Shown here piece after piece: positions 11,583 through 21,290 of a stretch of DNA of 64,000 nucleotides. Origin of the DNA: Dastarcus helophoroides (taxonomy: Eukaryota > Arthropoda > Insecta > Coleoptera > Bothrideridae); contig CM053331.1 of the NCBI GenBank assembly GCA_028583605.1, forward strand, positions 8,655,849-8,719,848. Reading direction: 5' to 3'. Under the pieces are notes generated by a model. That model was not told the origin of the DNA. It worked only from the letters and a program-made list of their open reading frames with translations, and searched no databases. Each line of letters begins with the position of its first letter. Position 1 is the stretch's first letter. The position numbers and the translations under genes were made by a program.

Positions 11583-13239
11583 GAATCAGGGACGTACTAG
11601 ACAAATTTTGGTGACGTATGGCCTCTACTTCTCATTTTGAGTACCAGGATACTAAAAACTGAACAAAGCGGGTGTTTTAAAAATGTTCCCTACCTGTGAT
11701 GCCGTCGGATAAGAATAACCAAATTGTGCATAAGCTGCCATGGCACGGCTATGTCCCAAGTCTTAGCAAAACATCAACAGATCACAGTCACTAATACACT
11801 AGACAAATCCTTTAGTAAACACGTAAGAGCAAACTGCATGTTCAAGGGTTAGATGACAGCAACCCTCGGCGCAAAACATCTAAAAACGACACACCAGCGT
11901 TCTACGCGCCGTAACGATCTGATAGTGACTGGGTGTCTGAGAAGGCCACTCAACGAGTCGGAAACGTGTTGCCTCTTCACCCGCGCAAATGGGCGTGCCG
12001 ACGTGGAAACGACCACTAACTACACGGAAATACCGGAGCTAACCGGAAAACGCGAAAGTTTAGTGGGTCCCCACTACTTTTCGCACCGCCTATGGGCGGT
12101 TTACCCCGCCTAAAGCCTTGGAGTGAGGGGAAACACGCGTGACTATCTTGTTTATGGGGCTCCACAGATCCGGACAAATCCCACTTCGGTGCAACAAAAA
12201 CGCTAACTGAATTTATTGGATACAAGGTGTTTGTCGGAATGAATCGCTCGCATCATTTGTATTCCGAATCGGACGAGTGATGCTCCTCTTTTTACATGGA
12301 AACCCACTTTGCACCTTGTGCCGTTTGGCTCTTATTGTCACACATGTCTTTACAACACTAAAGATACGAGGGCATATGCTCAGATATGTTTATTAAATGG
12401 ACAAGGCATAAAACTCGAACGTCGCGATAAAACAAAACACGTTCGTGGTGTCGTCGCTGCTTCAACCCTGATTTCTTGTCAGTCAGAGGTGCTAGACTAT
12501 AACTATTTACATATCCACCTAGTTTATGTAAATGCGGCGACGCATATCGTATTAGAATCTTTAGCCCATTTGAATGTTGGCTCTTGCGTAATTGGTGCAA
12601 ACGCCATTTTTACATCCACCATCCGCACTATATCTAAATTGGCTCTGTGACAGGCGCAACAGTGTTCACGTCATACGTCACGACTGTAACAAGATCAACA
12701 GCAACGATATGTCTAAATAACGTTCAAAAAAATAAGGAAAATTAATGTATGCACGTTTGACAAGTAGAAACCAGAAAGACTTGGCGTGGGTGTATGTAAA
12801 GGGTGCTTGATATCTAGAGGCAGATCCAATAGCAGGAATATTGGGACCTCTTCCTCTGGTTCCCCTACCAATATTATTGACGATGAAAAACAAACGTCGT
12901 TTCCCGACTAAAGCAAAACATCATCTAACTTCATTGGCCCCATTACAGCATTCAAGGACCCCTTGTTTTCCGAGTCCTGGTACAAATGTGTCCGGTAGTA
13001 TCCATCGATGGACGGGCCTGTCCGGAAGCTTAGATCGGATTCCACTAAAATTTGATTGGATGGCCATTGCAACCAAATCAAATGCGAGGGTAAATCAAAT
13101 ATGAACCGGAATTTCTATCATGTCGCCTATGAGGGTGTCAGGAGTGTGCGGATACTCTTAGACGTGTTAGGTGGAGATATCACCTGACTTCCCGCGCTCA
13201 AACGAATTCCCTTCTCGCCGTTCGTCAATTGTAAATACA
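11583..13239. other. Less AT-rich, apparently single-copy segment, no gene recognised
   Basis: This is one of the most GC-rich stretches of the window and is free of the satellite motifs. Open frames of 86 codons (11853-12113, plus), 113 codons (12309-12650, plus) and 87 codons (12841-13104, plus) show no domain, signal peptide or membrane pattern that I recognise. Their codon content is not clearly protein-like. Exons of an unknown gene cannot be excluded. Confidence 0.4.
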
Positions 13240-13760
13240 ATGAGTGAGCAAGAGGTTCATCCGCACGTTGCGCAGCGCCTTTCTATTAAATTTCTTGCCG
13301 TTGAAGGTGTAAAGCCCGCCGAAATTCTTCGTAGACTAGAAGCACAGTTTGGGGATACTTTTCTTTTTTGGTAGAACCGACTGGTCCATGATTATCTTAA
13401 AAAATTGAAATACAAAAAGTGTCCCCTTGAACCAAGAAAGCTTAAAAAACACAACAAAGGTTGCTCTAATGAGTTTCGACAGACAAGCTATCATCTTCAG
13501 AGAGATACTAATCTCTCTCATCTCTCTGAAGATGATAGCTTGGCTGTCAAAACGCGTTAGAGCAATCTTTGTTGTGTTTTTTAATCTTTCTTGGTTTCAG
13601 GGGACAATTTTTGTATTTTAATTTCTGGAAATACTTGGTTGAAGAAAATCCAAGTGTATGAATGGCACAAAAAATTTTTGGAATGACGAAATCAAGTTCC
13701 GACGATGGAATTGTATATTGCCAAAACGTACAAGACTAAGGAGATATATTGAGAATTTCT
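13240..13760 (+). pseudogene. Mariner-type transposase N-terminus, split by an insertion
   Basis: An ATG at 13240 opens MSEQEVHPHVAQRLSIKFL, followed by EGVKPAEILRRLEAQFGD. This is the paired-like helix-turn-helix start of mariner/SETMAR-type transposases, which binds the terminal inverted repeats. The frame is interrupted after about 42 residues by palindromic element copy b. It resumes at ~13648 with IQVYEWHKKFLE, the expected continuation of the same domain, then hits a stop and decays. The DDE catalytic domain is absent. No terminal inverted repeat was found. The call rests on the helix-turn-helix peptide and on the exact resumption after the insertion. Confidence 0.75.
13361..13640 (+). 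mobile_element. Palindromic hammerhead element, copy b (both arms)
   Basis: Most complete copy. The left arm begins with GGTAGAACCGACTGGTCC, the inverted complement of the family 3' end, and runs to the centre at ~13508. The right arm carries the signature TTTAATCTTTCTTGGTTTCAGGGGACAA in the other orientation. Each arm has a hammerhead-like core facing the other: left arm on the minus strand (13462-13507) and right arm on the plus strand (13519-13565). In the right arm the essential G12 is A, so that motif is broken. In the left arm the core is intact and stem III carries one mismatch. The element lies inside the mariner fragment. ATACTT at 13355 and 13631 may be part of the target duplication. 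Confidence 0.8.
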
Positions 13761-13811
13761 GCCTAAAATGCAACAGAATGGCCTTTATTCATCAGTAAAT
13801 CAAAGTGAAGA

Positions 13812-14390
13812 TTGAAGGGTGTCCTCCTCCACAAGGCAAATTTATTTGGTCCTAATAAGTCACTCAGTCGATCCCTACTTAACGAAGAAATTCATCGTAA
13901 ACATAAAGCCATATGGGCATCAATAAAAACATGCCGACAAACCCATGCATTCATTATAATGCCGCGCAGGAAAAGGGCTAAACTAAGCCTGCAACTTTAA
14001 TGAAATAACCTCAGGAAACTTGTAGGGATTTGGATAGGTCACTGTCGATTAAACAAGCACCTCCACAGAATAGGAATTTTAAACCTACCCGAGTGGTAGG
14101 GGGGTGTTTAGAAGAAGATGAGAGTGTCGAGCGCGTGATGTGTCACTGCCCGGCACTAGCATCAATCAGAGGATCCTCGCTGGGGGACTTCTGCCCTAGT
14201 GTGGCCAGTTTGAGAGAGGCGCATCCAGTTCAGTTTCTCAACAAGCTTGGGTAACTGAATGAGTAACCATCAAGAACACCTCAATCACCGGAATAGCACA
14301 ATGGGCCCAGAAAGGGTGGCCCAAATGCTGGCCCGAACTTTAGGCAGCCCACATCGAATCCAGAATCCAGAAAAGTCACTCAGTCTGTTT
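13812..14390 (+). pseudogene. I/R1-like LINE, C-terminal tail with CCHC zinc knuckle (copy 1)
   Basis: The translation gives AIWASIKTCRQTHAFI, then NNLRKLVGIW.GHCRLNKHLHR, then CLEEDESVE.VMCHCPAL. This is the CX2CX8HX4C zinc-knuckle arrangement at the C-terminus of RNase-H-bearing LINEs, here with the first Cys region damaged. Next come SLGDFCPSVASLREAHP and QFLNKLG with a stop at ~14252. The 3' untranslated part ends in direct GAATCCAGAATCCAG repeats at ~14355. Frameshifts and stops make it dead. Two further copies are at 50.8 kb (plus) and 63.0 kb (minus). Confidence 0.8.
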
Positions 14391-14534
14391 ACGAGAACAA
14401 TATGAAAGCATAACCCGAGTCATCCATTTGTTGCAATATCACATGCCCCAACGGATCTTCTATGACCTTCCTGCCTTTCCCTTGGCCGAACCGAATCAAC
14501 GATCCCAATTTTTGTGTATGTAAAACAACAGACG

Positions 14535-16815
14535 CGTAGCTAAAATAGAGCAGAATGGGGAGCTTGCCCCCCTGTCTCTTGAAGCGGCCAAAAGTTTATA
14601 TTCAATTTTCCATTTTTTCTTCACTTTCACTTTCCTTGGAATTTTAACATTTTTCGGTAATCGTTTTTTTGATAATCACATTTCGTGATTTTTCACAAAA
14701 TTTTCCCTTTTAAATTTTGGATGGCAAATGTTGGGTTTCTCTCGAGAATTTCGAATTACGAATTTTTTTTTAACCAAATTGTGACCTTTTTGAAATTTCC
14801 ATCTTTTTTTCGAAATTTCAATTTTTTTTTCAAAATTAGTTTTTGCTTTTGCAATTTTTTTGGATGAAACCTTTTTGGAAATGTCGCTAGTTTCCTTAAA
14901 ATTGGCTTTTATCTAGAAATTTTGACCTCATTTACAATGCAATCATTTATGTCCCTGAAAATCTCAATTTTGGCGTCGAAGTTTTTCTTTATCTCAAAAT
15001 TTCAATTTTCTTTCAAACCTTGTCTTTTATAAACAATCTTCCCAAAATTATACCATTTTCTCAAAATTTAACTTTTTGTGCAAAATTTCCATTTTTTTTC
15101 CAGAGATTTCGTCTTTTTCTTCGATATTCCCTATATTTTCATTATTATTTTTGTAAAAGTTTTTATTTGTTTATTTTGACTTTATTCGCAAAATTCGACT
15201 TTATTTCTTGACGTTCTCTGAACGATTTCGAATCTTCTCTCAATTTTGAAGTTTCATTTCATCCATTTCTCAAAATTTCGCCTATTTCTCCGAATTCCTT
15301 TATTTTTCCCAACATTGGGATTTTTTTGAAAATTTCAATACTCTAGAATCTAATTTTTCAAAAATTTTGACTTGTTTCTTAGAGTTTGCTTTTTTCTTGA
15401 AATCTTGATTTTTGTCTCAAAATTCCATATTTGATGTTTCTAGAAGTTTCGACATTTTGCTCGAAATTCGTCTTTTTACCGAAATCTTGACTTTATTTCT
15501 TGAAATTCGTCTTTTTCATAAAATTTTCCTTTTCACCAAAAATTATTTTAAATTTTGCCTATCCTCTCAAAATTCCATATTTGATGTTTCTGGAAGTTTC
15601 GATATTTTGCTCGAAATTCGTCTTTTTACCGAAATATTGAATTTATTTCTTGAAATTGGTCTTTTTCTTAAAATTTTCCTCTTCATCAAAAATTATTTTA
15701 AATTTTGCCTATAATCTCAAAATTCCTTTTTTGGAATGTTCTCTCAAACATCGTATTTTTTTATATTCCGCTGTTTTTCTTAACATTCGTCTTTTTCTGA
15801 AAATTCGACTTTTTCAATTAAATTTTCCAGAAATTTCAAATTGTTTCTTAAAATTCGCCTTATTTTCGAAATTTCGACCTTTATCTCGCAATATTTTATG
15901 CTTCTAGAATTGTAGACTTTTTTCTCGAATTTAGCTTTTCCTTGAAATTTCTATTTTCTCAAAATTCGTTTATGTTCTCTAAATTCGATCTAAAAGTTAA
16001 TGAAAAAGCAAAAATGTTAAGAAAAATATTTCTGTGCTTAGAAAAACAAATTGAACTTCTTTATTGCAATTTACATGTCAACACTTAAATAAAAAAGTTG
16101 AAATTTCAGAAAAACTATTTTTGACTAATTGGGATTTTTTCATACTCATCTTTTTCCGAAAACTGCAGTTTTTCCAAAATGAATTTTAATTTTCTGAAAA
16201 TTCTGACTTTCTAAATTCGCCTCTTTCAAAATTACGACTTTACTTTTAGAGTTTTGGTTTTTTAACTTCTTTTTCTTGGAAATTTTGATATTATCTATAA
16301 ATTTTGATTCTTTTCTCGAAATTTGACGGTATTTTTCGAAATTCATTTTACATATGTTTGGCTTTTACTGATTTTCTTTTCAATTTAACTTTCTGGATTT
16401 CCACTTTTTTCTCTAAATTCATCTTATTCTCGGAATAACACCTACCTCAAAATTCGACGTTTTGTTTCTAAAAATTTCCGCCTTCTAATTTCGGCTTTTT
16501 TCTTAAAATTCATTTATTTTTTCGAAACTGCTAAATGTTAAGACGTTATATTTATGAGAATAATATTTTTAGAATATTTCAGGAAAAAGATTTTTTGTAA
16601 ATTTCGATTACGTTAAAATTTAAATAAAATAATATTCTGAGAGAAATAATTCAGTTCTTTATTTACAAAATTCGTCTTTGAAAATTTAGCCTTTTTTTAG
16701 GAATCCCATCATTTTTAAAATATTCCGATATCATTTAGAATTCAATGTTCTGACTTTTTTCTGGAAATTCTGCTCTTCTTTTAGACTTTAATTTGGAAAT
16801 TTAACCCCCCACTTT
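14535..16815 (-). repeat. Satellite C array, pyrimidine-rich on the plus strand
   Basis: Continuous degenerate motif, read on the plus strand as about AAAATTTCGACTTTTTTC, with phase-shifting units of ~17-24 bp and T-runs. It begins after a head segment (14535-14580) containing TAGCTAAAATAGAGCAGAAT and GGGGAGCTTGCCCCCCT. A diverged inverted version of this head flanks the array ending at 62.6 kb. Frames are Phe/Ser/Leu-rich and not coding. Confidence 0.8.
15414..15717 (-). repeat. 152-bp tandem duplication inside satellite C
   Basis: TCAAAATTCCATATTTGATG starts at about 15418 and again about 152 bp later, each followed by a nearly identical unit (CTAGAAGTTTCGA against CTGGAAGTTTCGA, and so on). 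A local recent duplication within the older array. Confidence 0.8.
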
Positions 16816-17113
16816 CGTGAAAATCAGAAAGATCAAACATGTTTTAAAAAAAGAGAAATTTTTAAAAAGTCAAAAGAAAGAATAGCAAATTTTTTAAAAA
16901 TTTAGTCATTTTTAAGAAATTAATTAATATTGGCTAAAATTTTAAAAAAATAGGCCGACCAATTGGAAAAATAATTAAAATATTGAAATATTACAATTTT
17001 TAAGAAAAACTTTTCAAGAAGATTGACAATTTTGATTATAATGTAGAGATTTAAAAAAAAAGTAGACATTTCCAAAAATATTTGAAAATTTGGCAAATTG
17101 ACATTTACAAAAA
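16816..17113 (+). repeat. Satellite C, opposite orientation
   Basis: From about 16816 the same motif appears as its complement (AAAAAGTC, GAAATTTTTAAAAA). The array switches strand within ~20 bp, next to an ACCCCCCAC stretch. Confidence 0.7.
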
Positions 17114-17355
17114 TTGAAATACAGATCTTGTCCCCTGAAACTAAGAAGGATTAAAAAACACAACAAAGGTTGCTCTAACGCGTTTCGATAGTCAAGCTTT
17201 CATCTTCAGAGAGATACTAGCTTGGAGATGATAGCTTGGCGATCGAAATGCGACCGAGCAACCTTTGTTGTGTTTTCTAATCTTTCTTGGTTTCAGGGAA
17301 CAATATTTGTATTTCAATTTTTGAAGATAACCAAGGACCTGTCCGTTGCACCAAA
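17114..17355 (+). mobile_element. Palindromic hammerhead element, copy c, with 11-bp target duplication
   Basis: A 242-bp copy starting TTGAAATACAGATCTTGTCC and ending GTCCGTTGCACCAAA. It is flanked by perfect direct repeats ATTTACAAAAA at 17103-17113 and 17356-17366. The left arm carries a hammerhead-like core on the minus strand with all core bases present. The right-arm core is mutated (CTTGGAGA). The exact flanks define both ends of the element, and the 5' end agrees with copy h. The host sequence is satellite C. Confidence 0.9.
17172..17216 (-). ncRNA. Hammerhead-ribozyme-like motif (left arm of copy c)
   Basis: Read on the minus strand: stem I strand UCUCU, core CUGAAGA, one extra U, stem II hairpin GAAAG/CUAUC with loop CUUGA (one mismatch), GAAAC, a two-base-pair stem III AC/GU around GC, then U as the cleavage-site base and AGAG to close stem I. 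The conserved hammerhead nucleotides C3 to A9 and G12 to A15.1 are all present. The extra nucleotide between A9 and stem II is unusual but has been reported in natural hammerheads. Activity is not shown by sequence. Confidence 0.5.
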
Positions 17356-17366
17356 ATTTACAAAAA

Positions 17367-18245
17367 TAACGAAATTTTCAAAAAAAGCCTATATTTTGAG
17401 AAAGGTCAAAATTTAAAAAAGATGTCGGTTTGCAAAATAAGCCAAAATTCCGAAAATGGGTGGAATTTTAATAATCGAAATTCTGAATGTTATATAGCTT
17501 ATGTTTTAAGTGAACATTTTCAAAAAACATTAAATTACGTAAGAAGATAAAATTTAAAAAAAAATCCTATATTTCAGCAAAGGTGAAATCCTAAAAAAAA
17601 TCAGTTATTGAAAAGAAAACGTTGGAATGTTCAAAGAGTAAAAATTTTGAAGAAATCTTGAAATTCTTAAAAGTTTTTGCAAATTATAACTTTCAACAGA
17701 GTTAAAATTTTCAAAAAAATAAAAATTTTTAAAGGAGGCGAATTTAGAAGGTTACATAGCTTATGTTTTAGGTGCACATTTTTTAAAAAAGTAAAATTTT
17801 AAAAAATCCTATGTTTCAACAAAGGCGAAATCCTAAAAAATTCAGTTTTTGGAAAGAAAACGTAGGAATGTTCAAAGAGTGGAAATTTTGAAGAAATGTT
17901 GAAATTCTTAAAAGTGTAAATTATGACTTTGAAAAGAGTCGAAATTTCCAAAAAAAATAAATAAAAATTTTGGAAGAAGACGAATTTTTGAATAAATTGA
18001 AAGTCTTAAAGTAGTTTGAAAAAAGTGCTTTTTTAAATAAAAGTTAAATTTTGAAAAGTTCGAACATGTCAAAAAAAATATAAACTTTATTAAAATGCCG
18101 GAAAAAATTGAAAGTATCAAAGTCAAATTTTCGAAAAATTTCAAAATCGTAAAAAAGTAGTTCTGAAGACTATCAAGAATTTTAAAAAAATTAAGAAAAA
18201 AGTTGGGTAAAGTTATATTTTGTTGGAAAGGAGTTAACATTTTGA
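17367..18245 (+). repeat. Satellite C with ~260-bp duplication
   Basis: GAAAAAAGTCGAAATTTT-type sequence. A block beginning TATAGCTTATGTTTTA at ~17494 and again (CATAGCTTATGTTTTA) at ~17755 repeats with about 260-bp spacing and includes GAAATCCTAAAAAA and GAAATTCTTAAAAGT in both copies. Confidence 0.75.
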
Positions 18246-19301
18246 AGTAAAATTGAAATTTTGAAAGCATCCAACCATTCAAAAACCAGTTTTGAAAAAC
18301 AGATAAACATTTTTTAAAAAAGTCGAAATATTTAAAAGGTTTTAACAAATAAAATTAAAATTTTCAAAATATTGAAAATTTTTAGTCCAAATTTTGGAAA
18401 AGTCGAAATTTAAAAAGAGGAAAATTTTAAAATAAAAATTGAATGTTAAAAGAAAATTTTGACATCTTAAACAATACAGGTCGAAATTAAAAAAAACTGA
18501 TCTAATCTAACACATTAAACAAAAAAGGTAACTGTGACAATAGTGTTTCACTTGCGTTATTTAATAAAATATAAACCAGTCGATTAACAAATACATTTCG
18601 AACTAAACAGTAAAAAACAATATAACACTCACCATTTAAATACTCAAATTGCCACTTATTCCTGAAAGTTCGTTCGAAAATCCAAAATTTCTAGAAAGTG
18701 CAGATTTCATGATTAAAGTGCAAATGTGAAGAGAAGAACAAAATTGTAAATTTAAATTTGAGATTTTAGAGAAAAAGTTAAGATTTTTAAAAATAAAATA
18801 AAAAATTCACATTAAAGAATCGGAAACTTTAGAATTATGATAGAATTTCCAGTTGAGTCGTTGAGAATTTTTCTTAAAAAAATCAATCGAAGGAAAAAAA
18901 AATTTTAATTTACAAAATAAATGGTAATTTAAAAAAAAATTTAAATTTTGAATACAATAATTCAAAATTTTGAATAGTTTTGAATAAAATAATTCAAAAT
19001 TTCTGATAAAGAGGTCAATTAGTAACTTTTACCTTCATTTTCCTTTATATGCACATTTTTTAAAACTTTTTGAGGCAAAGAGACAAAGAGAAGGTATCAT
19101 GTAGATTAAAAAATCACGTGATAGAAAGGAAATGAGATAATTTTTGGATTCAAAGGCTAAAAATTAGTCGAAAACAAGTCACAGCTCTAAGACAATGAAA
19201 TTGCTGTTACCCAGTTTTTTTCAAGAGACAAAATTTATTTGAAATGAATTGACCTTTATGTGGCACTTCCTATTTAACAAAAATTGCGATCAATAGCTCA
19301 G

Positions 19302-19443
19302 TATCTCTTTGACGATGACAGTTTAGCTGTCGAAACGCATTAGAGCAAGGTTTGTTGTGTTTTTTAATCTTTCTTGGTTTCAGAAGACAAGTTCTGCATT
19401 TCAATTTTTGAAGATAACCAAGGACTAGTCCGTTCCACCAAAA
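19302..19443 (+). mobile_element. Palindromic hammerhead element, copy d (3' half)
   Basis: Right arm only, from AGTATCTCTTTGACGA to AGTCCGTTCCACCAAA. The hammerhead core has C3 changed to T (TTTGACGA), so it is predicted to be dead. This and copy e are one insertion duplicated with the 4-kb unit. Confidence 0.85.
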
Positions 19444-20304
19444 CTAATATTCTATTAAATAATAAGACTTGATAGTCTAAATCTACGTACGAAATTTTGA
19501 CACAACCGATACAAAGTTTATGGAGTTACTAAAAATTTTTTTTCTTGACAACTTTGACAGTCAATAACTCGAAAACTAGAAACTTTTTATCAAACTTTTT
19601 TTCCGTAAATCATATTTATTTATCCTACTGAATCTACTATCAAGAGTTGACGGCAAAATTTGCAAACATCCTGTTGTACGGTTTTATTTTGAAGATAACA
19701 AAAATCTTAAAATATTTTCGCATCCTAGACGGAATTATGGGCCATTACCACTTCTCAGTACAATTTCTGAATTACGCCACTTCCTGTTGCCGGATAAATA
19801 TTTGCAGACACTTAGACAAGTCAAAAGTCAATTTAAGAGGGAAATTTTGTTATTGGCATTCGTCACACCATCACCGATGATTATGAGCTTTTAGTGAATA
19901 TTAATGATTATATGAAATAAGGAACAACGTTCGATAAATATTCAAAGCAGCATGTTAATATTGTGGTCAAACGACAACACGCATTGTCTCGCCTGCGCCT
20001 ACTTACGAGTTATTAAAAAGCAGTTGTTCCTAATTTGAATTCTGTGCGAGATTCTCATTGTTTCATTGAACGCTCTATTCCGCTGGTACACGAAATTACA
20101 AACGTAACTAAGTGGCTAAAACAAAGGCTTGTTGGAGATGTGAGATAAATATTACAAAACTTTGTCTCTGGAAACGTACGATGATTCAACTTTGCATTGT
20201 CTATTCAATTGATTAGTTTGACAAATGTCAATCAAAAGTCACCGCTGAAACAAGCTTGCTGTCGGATAACATGTAGAAGAATTTTGGGAAAATAGTATAC
20301 ATAT
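19444..20304. other. Duplicated non-satellite block upstream of the LTR-like unit
   Basis: Not satellite; also present at 23452-24322. It holds a 77-codon frame (19647-19880), 80 codons in the second unit. The frame differs by a 9-bp indel and several replacement changes, so it shows no sign of protein constraint. It could be the remnant 3' internal part of the element whose LTR follows, but no reverse transcriptase, integrase or clear polypurine tract is visible. Confidence 0.4.
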
Positions 20305-20649
20305 TGTAACAAAATGTAGTTATAAAATTTGTATTAGGGATTGTGTAGTCTAAGGAACTCTCTGGAAACATTTGATAAGGGGAAACGGCCGCGGAAATGC
20401 ATCATACAGCAGATAAGCGCTCCAGAAGTTTCCGCAAGCGATAAACTTATCTGTAGGGAGATCCATTCTAAGAAACCGGAGCGGTATAAATACGCAGTCG
20501 CCTTTTCCTCAGTTAGTCATTTAGTTGGTTGGATAGTCAGTTAGTTAGATAATCTAATAGTTTAGTCAGTCATAATCGTTATGTTCCGAAATAAGTTTTT
20601 AAATAAAGTGTTACCAACTCACGAAGTTTTAATTTTCGAACCGATAACA
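20305..20649 (+). mobile_element. LTR-like unit (solo LTR candidate), copy 1
   Basis: A 345-bp segment beginning TGTAACAAAATG and ending ACCGATAACA. It has the internal order expected of an insect LTR: a TATAAATA box at 20485, an arthropod initiator TCAGT with A at 20511, a run of TTAGT/GTTAGT words, and a polyadenylation signal AATAAA at 20602 close to the end. No target duplication matches on the two sides (CATAT against CGAAA), so either the boundaries are slightly wrong or the flanks have drifted. The copy in the other 4-kb unit is at 24323. Confidence 0.55.
20485..20515 (+). promoter_or_regulatory. TATA-plus-initiator core promoter
   Basis: TATAAATA at 20485-20492 and TCAGT at 20509-20513 put the predicted start A 26 bases after the first T of the TATA box. 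This is within the usual spacing, and both elements are retained in the duplicate at 24503-24531. Predicted to drive transcription rightward out of the LTR-like unit. Confidence 0.6.
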
Positions 20650-21108
20650 CGAAACAATATTTAAGTTGATCGGAAAGATAGTCGCTTCAGCTAGAATTCA
20701 TTACTAAAACATCGCTCTACTCACAATCACTTGAACAAAAATTGAAACTATAGATACTTATTAGTTTATTTACAAACATCAAATTAACGTTAGATTCTTG
20801 AGCTTGAGCATCTTTGACGAACGAAAAGGAAGTAGTCTAATAAAGGCCAACACAGAGCAAGGATTCTTTGCTGACAATTCTTTCTACAAGGAAGTCAATT
20901 CGAATTTTATTGGACTTTTTCATTTAACTCCTAATAATATTTGTGTTTTTAACATATACTACTAACAGCATTCGTACAAAAAAGTATACACCTTTTTTTG
21001 CTGAGAATCATAAATAGGATCTACAAATTTTGTAATAAACGATTTTGCGATAATATTCACTGTTTGGAAAACATTTGCCTTAAGTAATCAAACTTTTATA
21101 ATGTCCTT

Positions 21109-21290
21109 ACTAATATATAAATGTAAAAGTGTGTTTGTCTGTCTGTTTGTCCGCTTCAGTGTTGCCAGATCCCTCGATTTTCTACTCTCGTTCATATAGC
21201 ACGACACATTTTCTATGTAAATAAATACAAAGCTTGGCCATGAAGACACAACGACATCGTCATCTAAAGACGAGGGTTCATGTATATTAA
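21109..21290 (+). mobile_element. Helitron-like (Lep1-like) 5' head, copy 1
   Basis: ACTAATATATAAATGTAAAA followed by GTGTGTTTGTCTGTCTG TTTGTCCG resembles the head of a widespread non-autonomous arthropod repeat whose usual form is ACTAATATTATAAATGCGAAAG. The segment runs through ATCCCTCGATTTTC to the start of satellite C at 21290. The family name is from memory of such repeats and is provisional. Confidence 0.45.

Noticed and set aside
11936..11985. CTGAGAAGG...GTCGGAAACGTG as a hammerhead core
   Set aside because: CUGAGAA breaks the CUGANGA consensus and the flanks do not pair.
13361..13640. Palindromic family as ordinary DNA-transposon MITEs
   Set aside because: Duplication lengths vary (10-12 bp), 3' ends are A-rich and copies are 5' truncated, which does not fit cut-and-paste transposition.
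19647..19880. 77-codon frame kept open in both 4-kb units (80 codons at 23656)
   Set aside because: The copies are recent duplicates, and differences between them include many replacement changes and an indel, so there is no sign of protein constraint.
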